Part shown: piece by piece, positions 9,532 to 18,979 of the stretch
How positions within the stretch are numbered: the stretch's first letter is position 1
Layout: the number at the start of each line of letters is the position of its first letter
NCBI GenBank assembly: GCA_963781285.1
Contig: CAWAFI010000019.1
Coordinates: 1 to 64,000 of the forward strand
From: CAIWHR01 sp963781285
GTDB lineage: Bacteria; Pseudomonadota; Gammaproteobacteria; Burkholderiales; Casimicrobiaceae
Length of the DNA: 64,000 bases
Reading direction: 5' to 3'
Translations under genes and position numbers: made by a program
Notes under the pieces: model-generated
The model's database searches: none
The model's input: the letters and a program-made list of their open reading frames with translations, nothing else
Told to the model about the DNA's origin: nothing

Positions 9532-11141
9532 ATGCGCGCCGCCATCTACGCCCGCTTCAGCACCGAGCTGCAGTCCGTCGCATCGATCGAGGATCAAGCT
9601 CGTCTCTGCCGCGAACGCGCGACCGCCCTCGGCCTGACCGTCGTCGCAGTGCATTCGGACTGCGCCATTAGTGGCGCGACGCCGGTGAATCGCCGGCCGG
9701 GAGCAAGCGCATGCGTCGCTGACGCCCTCGCCGGCCGGTTCGATGTGCTCCTGATCGAATCGCTCGATCGTCTGTCGCGCAATCTGGTCGAGCAGGAGAC
9801 GGTCATTCGGCGGCTCGAGCACCGGGGAATCCGCCTCATCGGCGTCTCCGACGGCTACGACAGCACCTCCGGGGCTGGGCGAAAGCTGCTGCGCGGGGTG
9901 CGCGGGCTCATCAGCGAAACGTATCTGGACGACCTGCGCGCCAAGACGCATCGGGGGCTCACCGGCCAGATCGAGCGCGGCTATCACGCGGGCGGCCTCT
10001 CCTACGGCTACCGTTCCGTCGTAGCCGGAGTCAACGGGCGTGGCGAGCCGATCGGGCATCGCCTGGAAATCGACGAGGCGCAGGCCGTGGTCGTGCGCGG
10101 GATCTTCGCACGCTATGCCGCGGGGGAGTCCTGCCAGCGCATCGCCGCGGATCTTAACGCGCGTGGTGTCCGCGGCCCGCGGGGCGGAACGTGGTGCGTG
10201 TCTGCGCTCTACGGCTCGCCGGCCAAGGTGCGGGCGTGCTGAACAACGAGCTCTATGTCGGCCGGTACGTATGGAACCGCTCGCAGTGGATCAAGAATCC
10301 CGATACGGGAAGGCGCGAACGATTTATCCGGCCGGAAGGCGAATGGCAGTCGGTCGCGCGGCCCGAGCTTCGCATCCTCGATGACGAACCATGGCAGGCA
10401 GTGCGTGAGCGGATGGCCTCGCCCCGTCGCGCTGGGGGCCGCAAGGGCCGCGGTGGCGTGCCGACGACGCTTCTCGGCGGCGTCCTGCGCTGCGGCTACT
10501 GCGGCGGCTCGGTGGTGAAGATAAACGCCCGCGCGTACGGATGCGCTGCGCACAAGGACCGCGGGCTCGCGGTATGTGGGGGCGTGGTCGCTAGCCATGC
10601 CGAGGTCGATCGCGTCGTGCTCGACCACGTGCGCGGCGCGCTGACCGCGCCCGATGTTCTTGCCTGGATCGAGCAAGAGGCGCTGCGCCGTGCGGACGAG
10701 CTCGCACGAGATTCTGCCCAGGTCGACGCGGCGGACCGTTCGCGCGAGCAGCGCGTCCAGCGCGAGATTGAGAGGCTTGCGGATGCCATCGCGCAGCTGG
10801 GCCTCTCTACGGCGCTCGCCGAGCGCTTGCGCAAAGCGGAAGCCGAGCGCGACGCACTAAAACGTGCCAGGACGCGCGCGGCCGTGGCGCCGCAACCTTC
10901 GGCCGTCCGGGCCCAGGTGCACGCGCTGGTGACCGGCCTGGACGTCGCGCTGCGCACCGATGTCGCCCGGGCTAGGGACGCGCTGCGCGCCGTGCTTGGC
11001 GACGTGCAACTGATCGAGGAAAACGGCGCGGTCTACGCCGAATGCGACAACGCCGCCGAGAGGCTGTTGCTTGCCGTCGGCGGCGTGTCGATGGGTCGGG
11101 TTGCGGGGGAAGGATTTGAACCTTCGACCTTCGGGTTATGA
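9532..11141 (+). CDS. large serine recombinase, interrupted by one frameshift
   Basis: The N-terminal resolvase domain carries the catalytic serine at residue 10 (IYARFSTE) and ESLDRLSRNL. A recombinase domain follows, then a zinc ribbon (RCGYCGGSV, with later cysteines in YGCAAHKDRG and AVCGG), and finally a coiled-coil region (about 10690-10880). The frame is lost at about 10228, where AAGGT replaces an expected AAGGGT-like stretch (SPAK, then GAGVLNNELYVG). A single base restores one protein of about 536 residues. The last residues (GEGFEPSTFGL) and the stop codon are encoded by a 44-bp copy of the tRNA-fMet 3' half in antisense. ATG 9532 is preferred over TTG 9523. A related 3' fragment lies at 28755. 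Confidence 0.85.
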
Positions 11142-11142
11142 G
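11099..11142. repeat. tRNA-fMet 3'-half direct repeat (attachment-site-like), copy II
   Basis: A perfect 44-bp match, same orientation, to 31094-31137. It covers the acceptor 3' strand, T arm and anticodon 3' side of tRNA-fMet, ending in GTTATGAG. Identity stops abruptly on both sides. The repeat overlaps the 3' end of the serine recombinase gene, as is usual for elements integrated in tRNA 3' ends. Confidence 0.85.
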
Positions 11143-11377
11143 GCGGAAAAGTTCTACGGCAGCACTTGGTAAATCAACAACTTGCAACGCTCGCCAATCT
11201 CGAAATCAGTCTACCCAAGGCACAGTTACGGCACAGTCAATTTGAGTTGGTCACAATGCGTGGGCAACTGCCAAACGATCGAGATCACTCTACGTATTCT
11301 TGATACCGATGGTGGACCACTCGAGAACGTCGTACGACGCCGCGGCCGCGGCATGAAAGAGATCTCGTCGGTCATAG

Positions 11378-12493
11378 CTACTTGACCTTGCCGCGCCCGG
11401 CAACGCGCCAAATGGATTCGATGCGGCCGCCGCGGACGCCCACGATTTCCTCGTGCAGGTGGACAGTGGTGTCAGAATAGCCGACGATCAACTCGATCCT
11501 TTGGCCAATCTTAGGAACAGCATTCGGCTGCTCCAGCTCGATCTTGGTGTGCTCGGCCGAAAGCTTGACGAGGCTTACCGGCGGGAGGTCGCGAGGCGCC
11601 GGCATCGCCGCGTCTCCGCTCATCGATTTCCTGCCAGCGTCGACGACGATACGCGTGGGCGTCGGCCGGCTCGTCACCGTCGTCAGGATGGTGAGTGCCG
11701 GCGCGAAATCGACATGGTAGTTCGTGAGGTAATGCATGTCGCTAAATATGCCGCCGCCGACCTCGACCTCCGTCACGCCGGGCTGCTGCACACAGTAGGG
11801 AAACGTGCCTGTTCCACCGCAAGTGACGACAGTCACGCTGTGGCCAGCTTCCGTGCATGACCGTGCGCTCGCCGTAAGTGCCGCGACGGCATCGCGGACC
11901 GTGCGCTCCTTATCGGCAGCGTCGGCTATGGTCGTGGCCTGGCTCTCCCAGCCCATCACTCCGACGAAGGCGAGACCTCGGCATCTTGCGATCGCCTGTG
12001 CAAGTGCCACCACTGGCGGACCAGGTTCGACGCCAGCGCGATTCATGCCGATATTGACCTCGACCACCACACGGAGCCGCCTGCCCGCGTTGGCGAAGGC
12101 CGCGTCGAGTTCGTTCAGGTTCTCGAGGCTGTCGACGCAGACGATCAGATCGGCGTGCTCGGCAAGCCGGGCGAGCCGGCCAATCTTGATCGGACCCACG
12201 ATCTGATTGGCGATCAGGATGTCACGAATGCCCGCGGCGGCCATCACCTCGGCCTCGCCCAGCTTCGCGCACGTGACTCCGATCGCGCCGGCGGCGATCT
12301 GCATCCGCGCGATCTCCGGTGTCTTGTGCGCCTTCGTGTGCGGACGCCACGCGACACCATGCGCGCGGCACGTGGCGGCGATGCGTGCGATGTTCGCTTC
12401 CATGACGTCGAGGTCGACCAGCAACGCCGGAGTATCCAGCACGAACTTGGATTGGCCGATCAGGTCGCGCGACAATTCTTCTCTGGTGTCCAC
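11378..12493 (-). CDS. D-threonine-aldolase-like / DSD1-family PLP enzyme
   Basis: This 371-residue protein with an alanine-racemase-type N-terminal barrel belongs to the D-threonine aldolase/D-serine dehydratase-like fold-type III PLP enzymes. DTPALLVDLDVMEANI is the barrel start and WRPHTKAHKTPEIA holds the PLP lysine. VVTCGGTGTF is the phosphate-binding stretch and SDTTVHLHEE lies in the C-terminal metal-binding domain. Likely role: cleavage or dehydration of a beta-hydroxy D-amino acid in the cytoplasm. It starts at GTG 12493, 11 bp after the oxidoreductase gene, and is the last gene of the operon that starts with the binding protein at 18606. The actual substrate is unknown. Confidence 0.8.
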   Translation of the reverse strand: MDTREELSRDLIGQSKFVLDTPALLVDLDVMEANIARIAATCRAHGVAWRPHTKAHKTPEIARMQIAAGAIGVTCAKLGEAEVMAAAGIRDILIANQIVGPIKIGRLARLAEHADLIVCVDSLENLNELDAAFANAGRRLRVVVEVNIGMNRAGVEPGPPVVALAQAIARCRGLAFVGVMGWESQATTIADAADKERTVRDAVAALTASARSCTEAGHSVTVVTCGGTGTFPYCVQQPGVTEVEVGGGIFSDMHYLTNYHVDFAPALTILTTVTSRPTPTRIVVDAGRKSMSGDAAMPAPRDLPPVSLVKLSAEHTKIELEQPNAVPKIGQRIELIVGYSDTTVHLHEEIVGVRGGRIESIWRVAGRGKVK

Positions 12494-12504
12494 GGGGGGC
12501 TCAG

Positions 12505-13539
12505 CTAGAAATTACCACGCCCGTGCTGCAAGCCCGCAGCCCAGTACGCGTGTTCGACGAGTCGTAGCGTTTCGAGATTGTCGATGGGACCGGTCTCGAA
12601 CGGTGCGCCGGTTTCGAGGCAATCGACAAAATGCGCGATGACGCCGTCGAAGCTCGCCTGGTAGCCGACATCGGAATCGTAGCGCTGCCGGCGCGGATTC
12701 GGTCCAAGCAGGCATAGCTCGGAGTTGGCGAATGTGGCGCTCGCCTTGCTGCCGATGACTTCCAGGTGATCCGGAGGACGCGAGGGATAACCCGCCGCCG
12801 CCATGGTGCCGGTAACCTCGACCGGGGCGCCGGAGGCCGTTTCCAGGAAGATAGCCGCCACCGTCTCCCCCACCACGTCGGAAACCGTACGCGCGCCCCG
12901 CGCGGCGACCACACGCAATTCGCCGCAGAGAAAACGCATCACGTCCAGGTGGTGGATCAGCACCTCGGCAATCATCAGCCGCTCTTCGTGCTGAGTGTAG
13001 GGCTCGCGTTCGAGGAGCGGCCGGCGGCCGGTCGCGTCCGGCAGCAGTCCGGACGTGAACGTCGCCATGCGCGCGAGGACGAGATCACCCAACTCGCCCG
13101 CGTCTATCCATCGCTTTAACTCGCGATACCAAGGCCGGAACCGCCAGTTCTCGTGCGCCATCAGTCGCGATTTGCCTTCGACCCGACGTACGAGCGCCTC
13201 CGACTCGGCCAACGTCGGCGTCAGGGGCTTCTGGCACAGGACGCCGATGCCGCGTGCGGCAGCGGCATCGACCCATCCGGCGTGCGTTTCCCGGGGCGAA
13301 ATGACGTCGAGCGCATCGATCGTCTCCGCGGCGAACATCGCCTCGGCGTCGCCATAAACGTGGAGGATCGAAAACTCTTCCGCGCGTTTGGCGGCTTTCG
13401 CTGCATCGGGATCGCAGACCGCGACGAGGCGCACGCGCTCGCCCAGGTTGCGCCAGCCCACGAGGTGATACCAGCTGATCATCCCGGCGCCAGCCAGCGC
13501 CACCTTCAACGGCTTCGTTTTCCTGGGTTGCGCAGGCAT
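12505..13539 (-). CDS. Gfo/Idh/MocA family oxidoreductase
   Basis: 344 residues. The N-terminal Rossmann fold KVALAGAGMISWYHL binds NAD(P). The family Lys is in GVLCQKPLTPTLAESEALV, after DALDVISPRETHAGWVDAA. The C-terminal alpha/beta domain includes HENWRFRPWY and LIHHLDVMRFLCGEL. These enzymes oxidise or reduce sugars, inositols and related polyols. It lies 5 bp from the amidohydrolase and 11 bp from the aldolase-like gene, behind a carbohydrate-type ABC importer, so it probably works on the imported compound or its product. Confidence 0.85.
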   Translation of the reverse strand: MPAQPRKTKPLKVALAGAGMISWYHLVGWRNLGERVRLVAVCDPDAAKAAKRAEEFSILHVYGDAEAMFAAETIDALDVISPRETHAGWVDAAAARGIGVLCQKPLTPTLAESEALVRRVEGKSRLMAHENWRFRPWYRELKRWIDAGELGDLVLARMATFTSGLLPDATGRRPLLEREPYTQHEERLMIAEVLIHHLDVMRFLCGELRVVAARGARTVSDVVGETVAAIFLETASGAPVEVTGTMAAAGYPSRPPDHLEVIGSKASATFANSELCLLGPNPRRQRYDSDVGYQASFDGVIAHFVDCLETGAPFETGPIDNLETLRLVEHAYWAAGLQHGRGNF

Positions 13540-13543
13540 GAGT

Positions 13544-14374
13544 CTAGTCCTCGAAGCCGAAGAGCCGCCGCGGATTGTGCGAAAGCACGCGCGCCCGGTC
13601 TTTGGGGTCCGGCAGCCAGCGCGACAGCGGCGGCAACAAGTCCGCGTAGTTCGGGCGCCTGGGAACGTTGACGAACGGCCAATCCGATCCCCAGAGGCAG
13701 CCCTCGACGCCGAAGGCCTTCAGCAATTCCTCCACATAGGGATCGAGATCGTCGAAGCCCGCGAGCATTCTGGAAACGCGGAACGGCGAGGAGAGCTTGG
13801 CCGTCGCGATGCCTTCGCGGCCCAGCGCCAGCACGGCCTGAAACCCTGGATGGCGGGTCCCGACGGCTATGTCACGCACGCCGAAGTGATCGACCAGCAC
13901 CCGGACGCCGCTGGCTCTCGACACCGCGGCGGCCGTCGGCCATTGCCCGTCGTCGGCATAGATCTGCGCAAACCATCCCAACGCCTTCAACCGTTGCAGG
14001 AACCGCAGCGCGCCGGGCCGCGTCAGCGCGTCGGGGTCATAGCTCGGGAGGTTGAACCGCACGCCGACGACACCGGCAGCGGCCAGATCCTCGAGCGTTC
14101 GGTCGCTGGCCTCCGGGTCAACCACCGCGATCGCCCTGAACCGGCCCGGATACGATTTCATCGCGTCGAGATTTGCCGAGTTGTCGGTTCCGTATCCGCT
14201 CAACTGCACCAGCACTCCGTTGCTTACGTCATGCTCGTCGAGCACCGCGCAGAACGCCTCCCGAGTTCCTCTCTCGTCCGCGAGCGGCTGATAGCCCTTC
14301 TTGCCGGTGAATGGAAAGCGTTGCGGATCGATGATGTGCGCATGACAGTCGACGATTCGTTCGGCATTGACCAC
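13544..14374 (-). CDS. amidohydrolase-2 family hydrolase (PDC/lactone hydrolase-like)
   Basis: A 276-residue TIM-barrel metal hydrolase. The N-terminal metal site is IVDCHAHIIDP (H-x-H). Further landmarks are GVVGVRFNLPSYD, VLVDHFGV and the C-terminal aspartate in CLWGSDWPFVNVP. This is the pattern of COG3618-type hydrolases acting on sugar lactones or 2-pyrone-4,6-dicarboxylate. It starts at GTG 14374, 15 bp after the ABC ATPase. In context it probably hydrolyses a lactone or cyclic intermediate made from the imported substrate. Confidence 0.85.
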   Translation of the reverse strand: MVNAERIVDCHAHIIDPQRFPFTGKKGYQPLADERGTREAFCAVLDEHDVSNGVLVQLSGYGTDNSANLDAMKSYPGRFRAIAVVDPEASDRTLEDLAAAGVVGVRFNLPSYDPDALTRPGALRFLQRLKALGWFAQIYADDGQWPTAAAVSRASGVRVLVDHFGVRDIAVGTRHPGFQAVLALGREGIATAKLSSPFRVSRMLAGFDDLDPYVEELLKAFGVEGCLWGSDWPFVNVPRRPNYADLLPPLSRWLPDPKDRARVLSHNPRRLFGFED

Positions 14375-14389
14375 GAGCTAGTTCTCCCT

Positions 14390-15502
14390 CTACGCGATTG
14401 CTCTGGTCGTGGCAGGATCGAAAAGATGAAGAGTGGCGGTATCGAGCGCGAGCGCGAGCCGGTCGCCTCTGCGCAGTGCGGTGTCCCGCCCGATCCGCGC
14501 GATCAGCTCGGTGTTCGAACCATCCAGCGATGCCATCAGCAACGTCTCGGCACCCAGCGGTTCGACCGCATCCACCCGCGCGGGCAATCGCACAAACTGC
14601 GCCAGGTCGCTCGGCGGCATGGATTCGTACAGGTCTTCCGGACGCACACCGACGATCACATCGCTGCCGGCATACCGGACAAGCGCGGGCACCAAACGCA
14701 GCGGCAGCGGGAGATCGCCCCCCGCCATTTGCGCGACCATGCGACCGTCCCTCTGCTCGATTCGCCCCGGCAACAGGTTCATCGGCGGGTTGCCGAGGAA
14801 GCGCGCGACGAAGGTATCCGCGGGATTTCGATACACTTCCAGCGGGCGTCCGATCTGCACCACCTTGCCCTGATTCATGATGCAGATGCGATCGCCCATC
14901 GTCATCGCTTCGACCTGATCATGGGTCACGTAGATCGACGTGGTCCCGATCTCCTGCTGCTGCTTGATGAGCTCGTTGCGCGTGCTGACGCGCAACGCCG
15001 CGTCCAGGTTCGACAGCGGCTCGTCGAACAGGAACACCTTGGGGTCTCGGACGATCGCGCGGCCAACCGCCACGCGCTGCCGCTGCCCGCCGGAAAGCGC
15101 ATGCGGTTTGCGCTGCAGGAACTCTGTCAGTTCGAGCTTGCCCGCCGCGGCGTGCACGCGCCGCGCGACTTCGGCCTGCTCGATGTCGCGCCGGCGCAAC
15201 CCGAACGCCAGATTATCGTACACCGTCATGTGCGGATACAGCGCGTACGACTGGAACACCATCGCGATGTCGCGCGACTTGGCCGGCACGTGGTTGACGA
15301 CCTCACCGTCGATCGACACGGTGCCGGAGGTGATCGGCTCCAGTCCAGCGATCATCCGCAGCACCGTCGATTTGCCGCAGCCCGACGGACCGAGCAGCAC
15401 CATGAACTCGCGGTCCAGGACGGTAAAGGTGACGTCGTGCACGGCCGGCGCGGTCCCACCGGGGTACCGCTTGGACAGCCCATCCACCGTTACGATCGCC
15501 AC
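14390..15502 (-). CDS. ugpC: ABC transporter ATP-binding protein, UgpC/MalK-type
   Basis: 370 residues with Walker A GPSGCGKST, signature LSGGQRQRVAVGRA, Walker B VFLFDEPLSNLD and switch histidine YVTHDQ. The long C-terminal OB-fold regulatory domain, seen as VIVGVRPEDLY, is typical of the sugar-import (CUT1) ATPases. It energises the two permeases encoded immediately upstream in the same operon. The symbol reflects the family only; glycerol-3-phosphate transport is not implied. Confidence 0.9.
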   Translation of the reverse strand: MAIVTVDGLSKRYPGGTAPAVHDVTFTVLDREFMVLLGPSGCGKSTVLRMIAGLEPITSGTVSIDGEVVNHVPAKSRDIAMVFQSYALYPHMTVYDNLAFGLRRRDIEQAEVARRVHAAAGKLELTEFLQRKPHALSGGQRQRVAVGRAIVRDPKVFLFDEPLSNLDAALRVSTRNELIKQQQEIGTTSIYVTHDQVEAMTMGDRICIMNQGKVVQIGRPLEVYRNPADTFVARFLGNPPMNLLPGRIEQRDGRMVAQMAGGDLPLPLRLVPALVRYAGSDVIVGVRPEDLYESMPPSDLAQFVRLPARVDAVEPLGAETLLMASLDGSNTELIARIGRDTALRRGDRLALALDTATLHLFDPATTRAIA

Positions 15503-15535
15503 GTTCGCATCACCCTGGAAGTCGGAGCCGCCGCG

Positions 15536-16375
15536 CTAGCGGACGGCGCCGGCGGTCATGCCCTTGATCATCGTCTCGGAAAAGAAGGCATAGATCACGA
15601 TGACCGGGAGCATCGCGATCATCAGACCCGTCGCGGCCATTCCCACGTCGAGCTGGTGACTGCCGGTGAAATGCATGAGGCCGAGCGGCAGCGTGCGCTT
15701 GTCGTCGTCGGTCAACAGTACGACCGCGAACAGGAACTCGTTCCACAGGACGATGAAATTGAGCGTGACCGTGGTGAAGATCGCCGGCGCACCGATCGGC
15801 ACCGTCACGCGCCAGAAGATCTCGAAGTCGGAGTAGCCGTCCATCCGCGCGGCGTCGAACAAGTCCTGGGGTATCTGCGCGAAGAACCCTTCCAGGATGT
15901 AGACGGTCATGGCGATGTGCGTCGCTACGTAGACGAGAATGAGCCCGGTCCGCGTGTTGTACAGGTTGATGTCGAGCAGGATCTGGAACAGCGCGAGGAT
16001 CACCAATTGCGGCGGCAAGACCAGCCCCGTGAGAATCAGAAAGCGCACGAGCCGGTTGCCGCGAAACGTGTACCGCGCGAGGCAATGCGCGGCCATCGCC
16101 CCGACGACGGTCACCAGCGCGACGGCGACGACGACGACGATCGTGCTGTTCCAGAAGTAGGTGCCGTAGTTCGACTTGGTCCAGGCGTCGGCGAACTTCT
16201 CCCAATGGGCGGGCGACGGGAAGCCATACGGCGACTTGAAGATCTCGGTCGTCGTCCGCAGCGACATCATGGCGACCCACACGAGAGGACCGCCCGTCAC
16301 CACCGTGTAGAACGCGACGAACAGGACGAGCGGCACGCGGCGCACCTGCTCCATCCCCAGTCGCGTGGTTGACAT
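15536..16375 (-). CDS. carbohydrate ABC transporter permease (MalG/UgpE-type)
   Basis: 279 residues with six hydrophobic segments and the inner-membrane ABC permease signature near the C-terminal third (EGFFAQIPQDLFDAARMDGY, the EAA loop). ATG 16375 is chosen because it follows the stop of the upstream permease by 2 bp. The open frame runs much further upstream, but that part is antisense-like arginine/alanine-rich sequence. It pairs with the permease at 16378 to form the channel. Confidence 0.9.
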   Translation of the reverse strand: MSTTRLGMEQVRRVPLVLFVAFYTVVTGGPLVWVAMMSLRTTTEIFKSPYGFPSPAHWEKFADAWTKSNYGTYFWNSTIVVVVAVALVTVVGAMAAHCLARYTFRGNRLVRFLILTGLVLPPQLVILALFQILLDINLYNTRTGLILVYVATHIAMTVYILEGFFAQIPQDLFDAARMDGYSDFEIFWRVTVPIGAPAIFTTVTLNFIVLWNEFLFAVVLLTDDDKRTLPLGLMHFTGSHQLDVGMAATGLMIAMLPVIVIYAFFSETMIKGMTAGAVR

Positions 16376-16377
16376 GG

Positions 16378-17298
16378 TCAGAACTCGAGCTTGTCGCGCT
16401 GGCGAAGGAGACGCGACATGACCGCGACGAAAAGCAGGATGATGATGAACCAGAGCACGGCAATCGCCGACGGGTAGCCGAGGTCGAACGTATTCCACTC
16501 GAAGGCGCGCTTGTAGACATAGGTCGACACGGTCTCCGTCGCCCACAGCGGGCCGCCCCCGGTCATCACCCAGACCAAGTCGAATACCATCATCTTGCCG
16601 ATGAACGACAGCACGAGCAGGTTGACGATCGTCGTGCGCAGCATCGGCGCGATGATGTGGACCAGCTTCGCGAACCACCCGCAGTTGTCGAGCTCCGCCG
16701 CGCCGAGCACTTCGGCCGGCAGCGCGTGCAACGCGGCCAGGAAGACGATCATGTTGAAGCCGAGCCATTTCCACTCGTGCGCGACGAGCACCGACCACAG
16801 GGCCGTCGACGGGTGGCCGAGCCAGCTTTGCTCGAACGCGGAAAGTCCCAGAAAGCGCAACGTGGCGTTCGCGAGCCCCCAGTCGTAGTCGTACATCCAC
16901 ACCCAGATGATGCCGACGACCACATAGGACATCAGCACCGGCGTGAACCACACGACGCGCAGGAGCGGCGCCAGCGGCGCCCGGGCGAACAGGCACAGCG
17001 CGAGCAGCAGCCCGCCGATGACGTCCACGGCCGTGGCGACGACAGTGAACAGCGCGGTGTTGACGACCGCCTTCCAGAAGGTCGGGTCCGCGAACAGCAG
17101 CGTCGTGAAATTCGCGAACCCGACGAATTCGACGACGCCCTGCGGCTTGATGGTGAAGAAGGCGTTATAGAACGTGCGCACCACCGGATAGATCGTGAAA
17201 CCGGCGTAGATCAGCAGGGCCGGCGCGAGAAACGCGGCCAGGATGCCGAGTTTCGCGCGCCGCGCGTCGATCGTGGCCGAATCCGGATCTCGTGCCAC
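16378..17298 (-). CDS. carbohydrate ABC transporter permease (MalF/UgpA-type)
   Basis: 306 residues starting at GTG 17298. Strongly hydrophobic segments include LGILAAFLAPALLIYAGFTI, VVATAVDVIGGLLLALCLFA and IAVLWFIIILLFVAVM. The cytoplasmic EAA-type loop is LHALPAEVLGAAELDNCGW. It lies 9 bp downstream of the binding-protein gene and 2 bp upstream of the second permease, so the subunits are probably translationally coupled. Confidence 0.9.
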   Translation of the reverse strand: MARDPDSATIDARRAKLGILAAFLAPALLIYAGFTIYPVVRTFYNAFFTIKPQGVVEFVGFANFTTLLFADPTFWKAVVNTALFTVVATAVDVIGGLLLALCLFARAPLAPLLRVVWFTPVLMSYVVVGIIWVWMYDYDWGLANATLRFLGLSAFEQSWLGHPSTALWSVLVAHEWKWLGFNMIVFLAALHALPAEVLGAAELDNCGWFAKLVHIIAPMLRTTIVNLLVLSFIGKMMVFDLVWVMTGGGPLWATETVSTYVYKRAFEWNTFDLGYPSAIAVLWFIIILLFVAVMSRLLRQRDKLEF

Positions 17299-17307
17299 GC
17301 GTCGGGG

Positions 17308-18606
17308 CTAACCCTTGTAACAGGCCTTGTTCATCGCCTCCACGGTCTGATCGACCGAGAGCAAGCCACCCGGGAAGCCAGAGTTCACCACTTGCGCGAA
17401 CGCGTCCTTGCAGGCACCGGTCACCATGTCGCGCGGCTGGCCGACGAAATACTGCTTGCCCTTCTGGCGTTCCATGAGCTCGGTGAAATAGGCGGCATAC
17501 GGACCCGAGAAATTCTTCACGTCAGCCTTGATGCCGGTCTGAAGATAGACGGTCTCGATCCACATCTTGCCCATTTCGGGGGTCGACATCGCGTCGAGGA
17601 ATTCACCAGCCAGCTTCTTGTTCTTGCTGGCGGCGTTGACGGCGAAGCTGGCGCCGATCGTCGACGTCTTGCAATCGTTGCAGGCGCCACGATCCATCGC
17701 GGGGAACTGCATGATGCCGAGCGGGAAGGTCTTCGGCTGCCCGCCCTTGTCTTCCGGCACGAACGCGCGGCCCGAATAGAAGCTGCCCATCGGCAGCATC
17801 AGCGCACCGGGCTTGCTGTAGAAATAATAGTGCGATTCGCCGAGCTTCAGCGTCATGAAGTTCTTCGGATAGGCGCCGGCGTCCGCGAGCTCCTTGACCC
17901 ACTTGAGCACCTCGACCACGCGCGGGTCGGCGAACGACAGCTTGCCGGTGAACAGCTTCTGATAGTCGTCCGGGCCGAGCTTGCGCAGCAGCGCTTCCAC
18001 CGTGATGTAGGCGCCCGGGTATGGACGGTCGCCCACGCCCTGCGAGATCGGCGTCATCCCCGCGGCGCGCGCTTTCTTGACGAGGTCGAGGAACTGCGCC
18101 TGGGTGAATTGCCCACTCGCCGGCAACGCGACGCCGAGCTGCTTCAGCATGTCCTTGTTGTAGTAGAGCTCGACGGTGTAGGCCTCCTGCGGAATGCCGT
18201 ACGTCTTGCCGCTGTGGGTCCACACCTTTTTTGCCCACGGCTCGATGTTGTTCCAGTTCACGAGATCGTCCAGCGGAACGATGTAACCGGCCGTGATGTA
18301 TTCGGTCTGGTCGGGCTCGACATAGAAGACGTCGGGGCCCTTGCCCGCGGGCAGCGCGGTCTTGAGCGCGGCGCCGAGCGGATTTTTCTCGTACCACGTG
18401 ATCTTGACCTTCGTCCCGGGATGACTCATCTCGAAGTTCTTGACCGCCTGCTCGCGAAACGCCACTTTTGCCGGCTCGTCGGCCTCATGACTCCACACCT
18501 CGAGGGTGACGCCTTGTGCACCGGCATTCGGCACTGCGCCGAACAGAACCGCGAGCGCGACGAGCCCCGCGGCTGCCACGCCCCGCATTGATAGGGATGA
18601 ATGCAT
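17308..18606 (-). CDS. extracellular solute-binding protein, family 1 (maltose type)
   Basis: 432 residues beginning MHSSLSMRGVAAAGLVALAV, a Sec signal peptide that ends near AGAQG. The mature part reads VTLEVWSHEADEPAKV and WYEKNPLGAALKTALPAGKG, as in MalE/UgpB-like periplasmic binding proteins. The start at 18606 is supported by GGAGGAG a few bases upstream; the longer frame to 18684 adds a charged extension before the signal peptide. First gene of the operon that also encodes two permeases, the ATPase and three enzymes. Ligand unknown. Confidence 0.9.
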   Translation of the reverse strand: MHSSLSMRGVAAAGLVALAVLFGAVPNAGAQGVTLEVWSHEADEPAKVAFREQAVKNFEMSHPGTKVKITWYEKNPLGAALKTALPAGKGPDVFYVEPDQTEYITAGYIVPLDDLVNWNNIEPWAKKVWTHSGKTYGIPQEAYTVELYYNKDMLKQLGVALPASGQFTQAQFLDLVKKARAAGMTPISQGVGDRPYPGAYITVEALLRKLGPDDYQKLFTGKLSFADPRVVEVLKWVKELADAGAYPKNFMTLKLGESHYYFYSKPGALMLPMGSFYSGRAFVPEDKGGQPKTFPLGIMQFPAMDRGACNDCKTSTIGASFAVNAASKNKKLAGEFLDAMSTPEMGKMWIETVYLQTGIKADVKNFSGPYAAYFTELMERQKGKQYFVGQPRDMVTGACKDAFAQVVNSGFPGGLLSVDQTVEAMNKACYKG

Positions 18607-18847
18607 TGGTAGCTCCTCCACCGGTTTTCGCGAAGGCCTCGATCGCCACCCGCGATTAATCTGCGGAACCTTTGTTTTCCGCATTTGACCGGAATTTGCC
18701 GCCCGGCACTCCCGGTAGCTAGCGATGGTAATCCAAACGGGAGCGCTCCACTATTCGGCACTGGTCCGGCGCAGTCACGCCCGCGGACACGCGGCCGTCG
18801 CGCTGGTTTGGCGCTGTCGACCTTCGGGTTGTTCACCCGACCGGCAA

Positions 18848-18878
18848 GAAAAAACGGCCTCCCGAGTGGCAAGCCGTT
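18848..18878 (-). terminator. intrinsic terminator beside tRNA-derived scar III
   Basis: A hairpin with aacggc (18853-18858) pairing gccgtt (18873-18878) is followed on the minus strand by TTTTTT. It sits just beyond the tRNA-fMet 3'-end scar, like the terminators at 1872 and 31057 but with a different sequence. Confidence 0.55.
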
Positions 18879-18884
18879 GAAATG

Positions 18885-18919
18885 TTTGGTTGCGGGGGGT
18901 TGCAACCGGACCCGTCTAC
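18885..18919. repeat. tRNA-fMet 3'-end scar (attachment-site-like), copy III
   Basis: tttggttgcgggg matches the tRNA-fMet 3' end at 31091-31103. The following ttgcaaccggacccgtctac is shared with copy I at 1921-1941 (one mismatch, one indel). Same orientation as all other copies. It separates the transport/catabolic operon from the RHS-bearing block. Confidence 0.6.
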
Positions 18920-18979
18920 GTGTGCACGTCAGCGCTCGTTAACTATGCATCCTCTTGTGCGCATAAGCCCGGCCGTCAT

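Noticed and set aside
10191..10242. Two separate recombinase genes overlapping at 10191-10242
   Set aside because: The first frame lacks the zinc ribbon and the second lacks the catalytic serine. One base joins them into a single normal protein.
13538..16372. A 944-codon open frame on the plus strand
   Set aside because: It runs antisense to the amidohydrolase, ABC ATPase and permease genes. Its composition (His, Arg, Gln rich, no motifs) is that of a GC-rich shadow frame.
16369..18591. A 740-codon plus-strand frame
   Set aside because: It is antisense to a permease and a binding protein with unmistakable family motifs, so a shadow.
18818..18840. A second tRNA-like piece (cgaccttcgggttgttcacccga) near scar III
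   Set aside because: It matches tRNA-fMet 31119-31141 at only about 18 of 23 bases, with a disrupted anticodon loop. Possibly a relic, but too weak to annotate.
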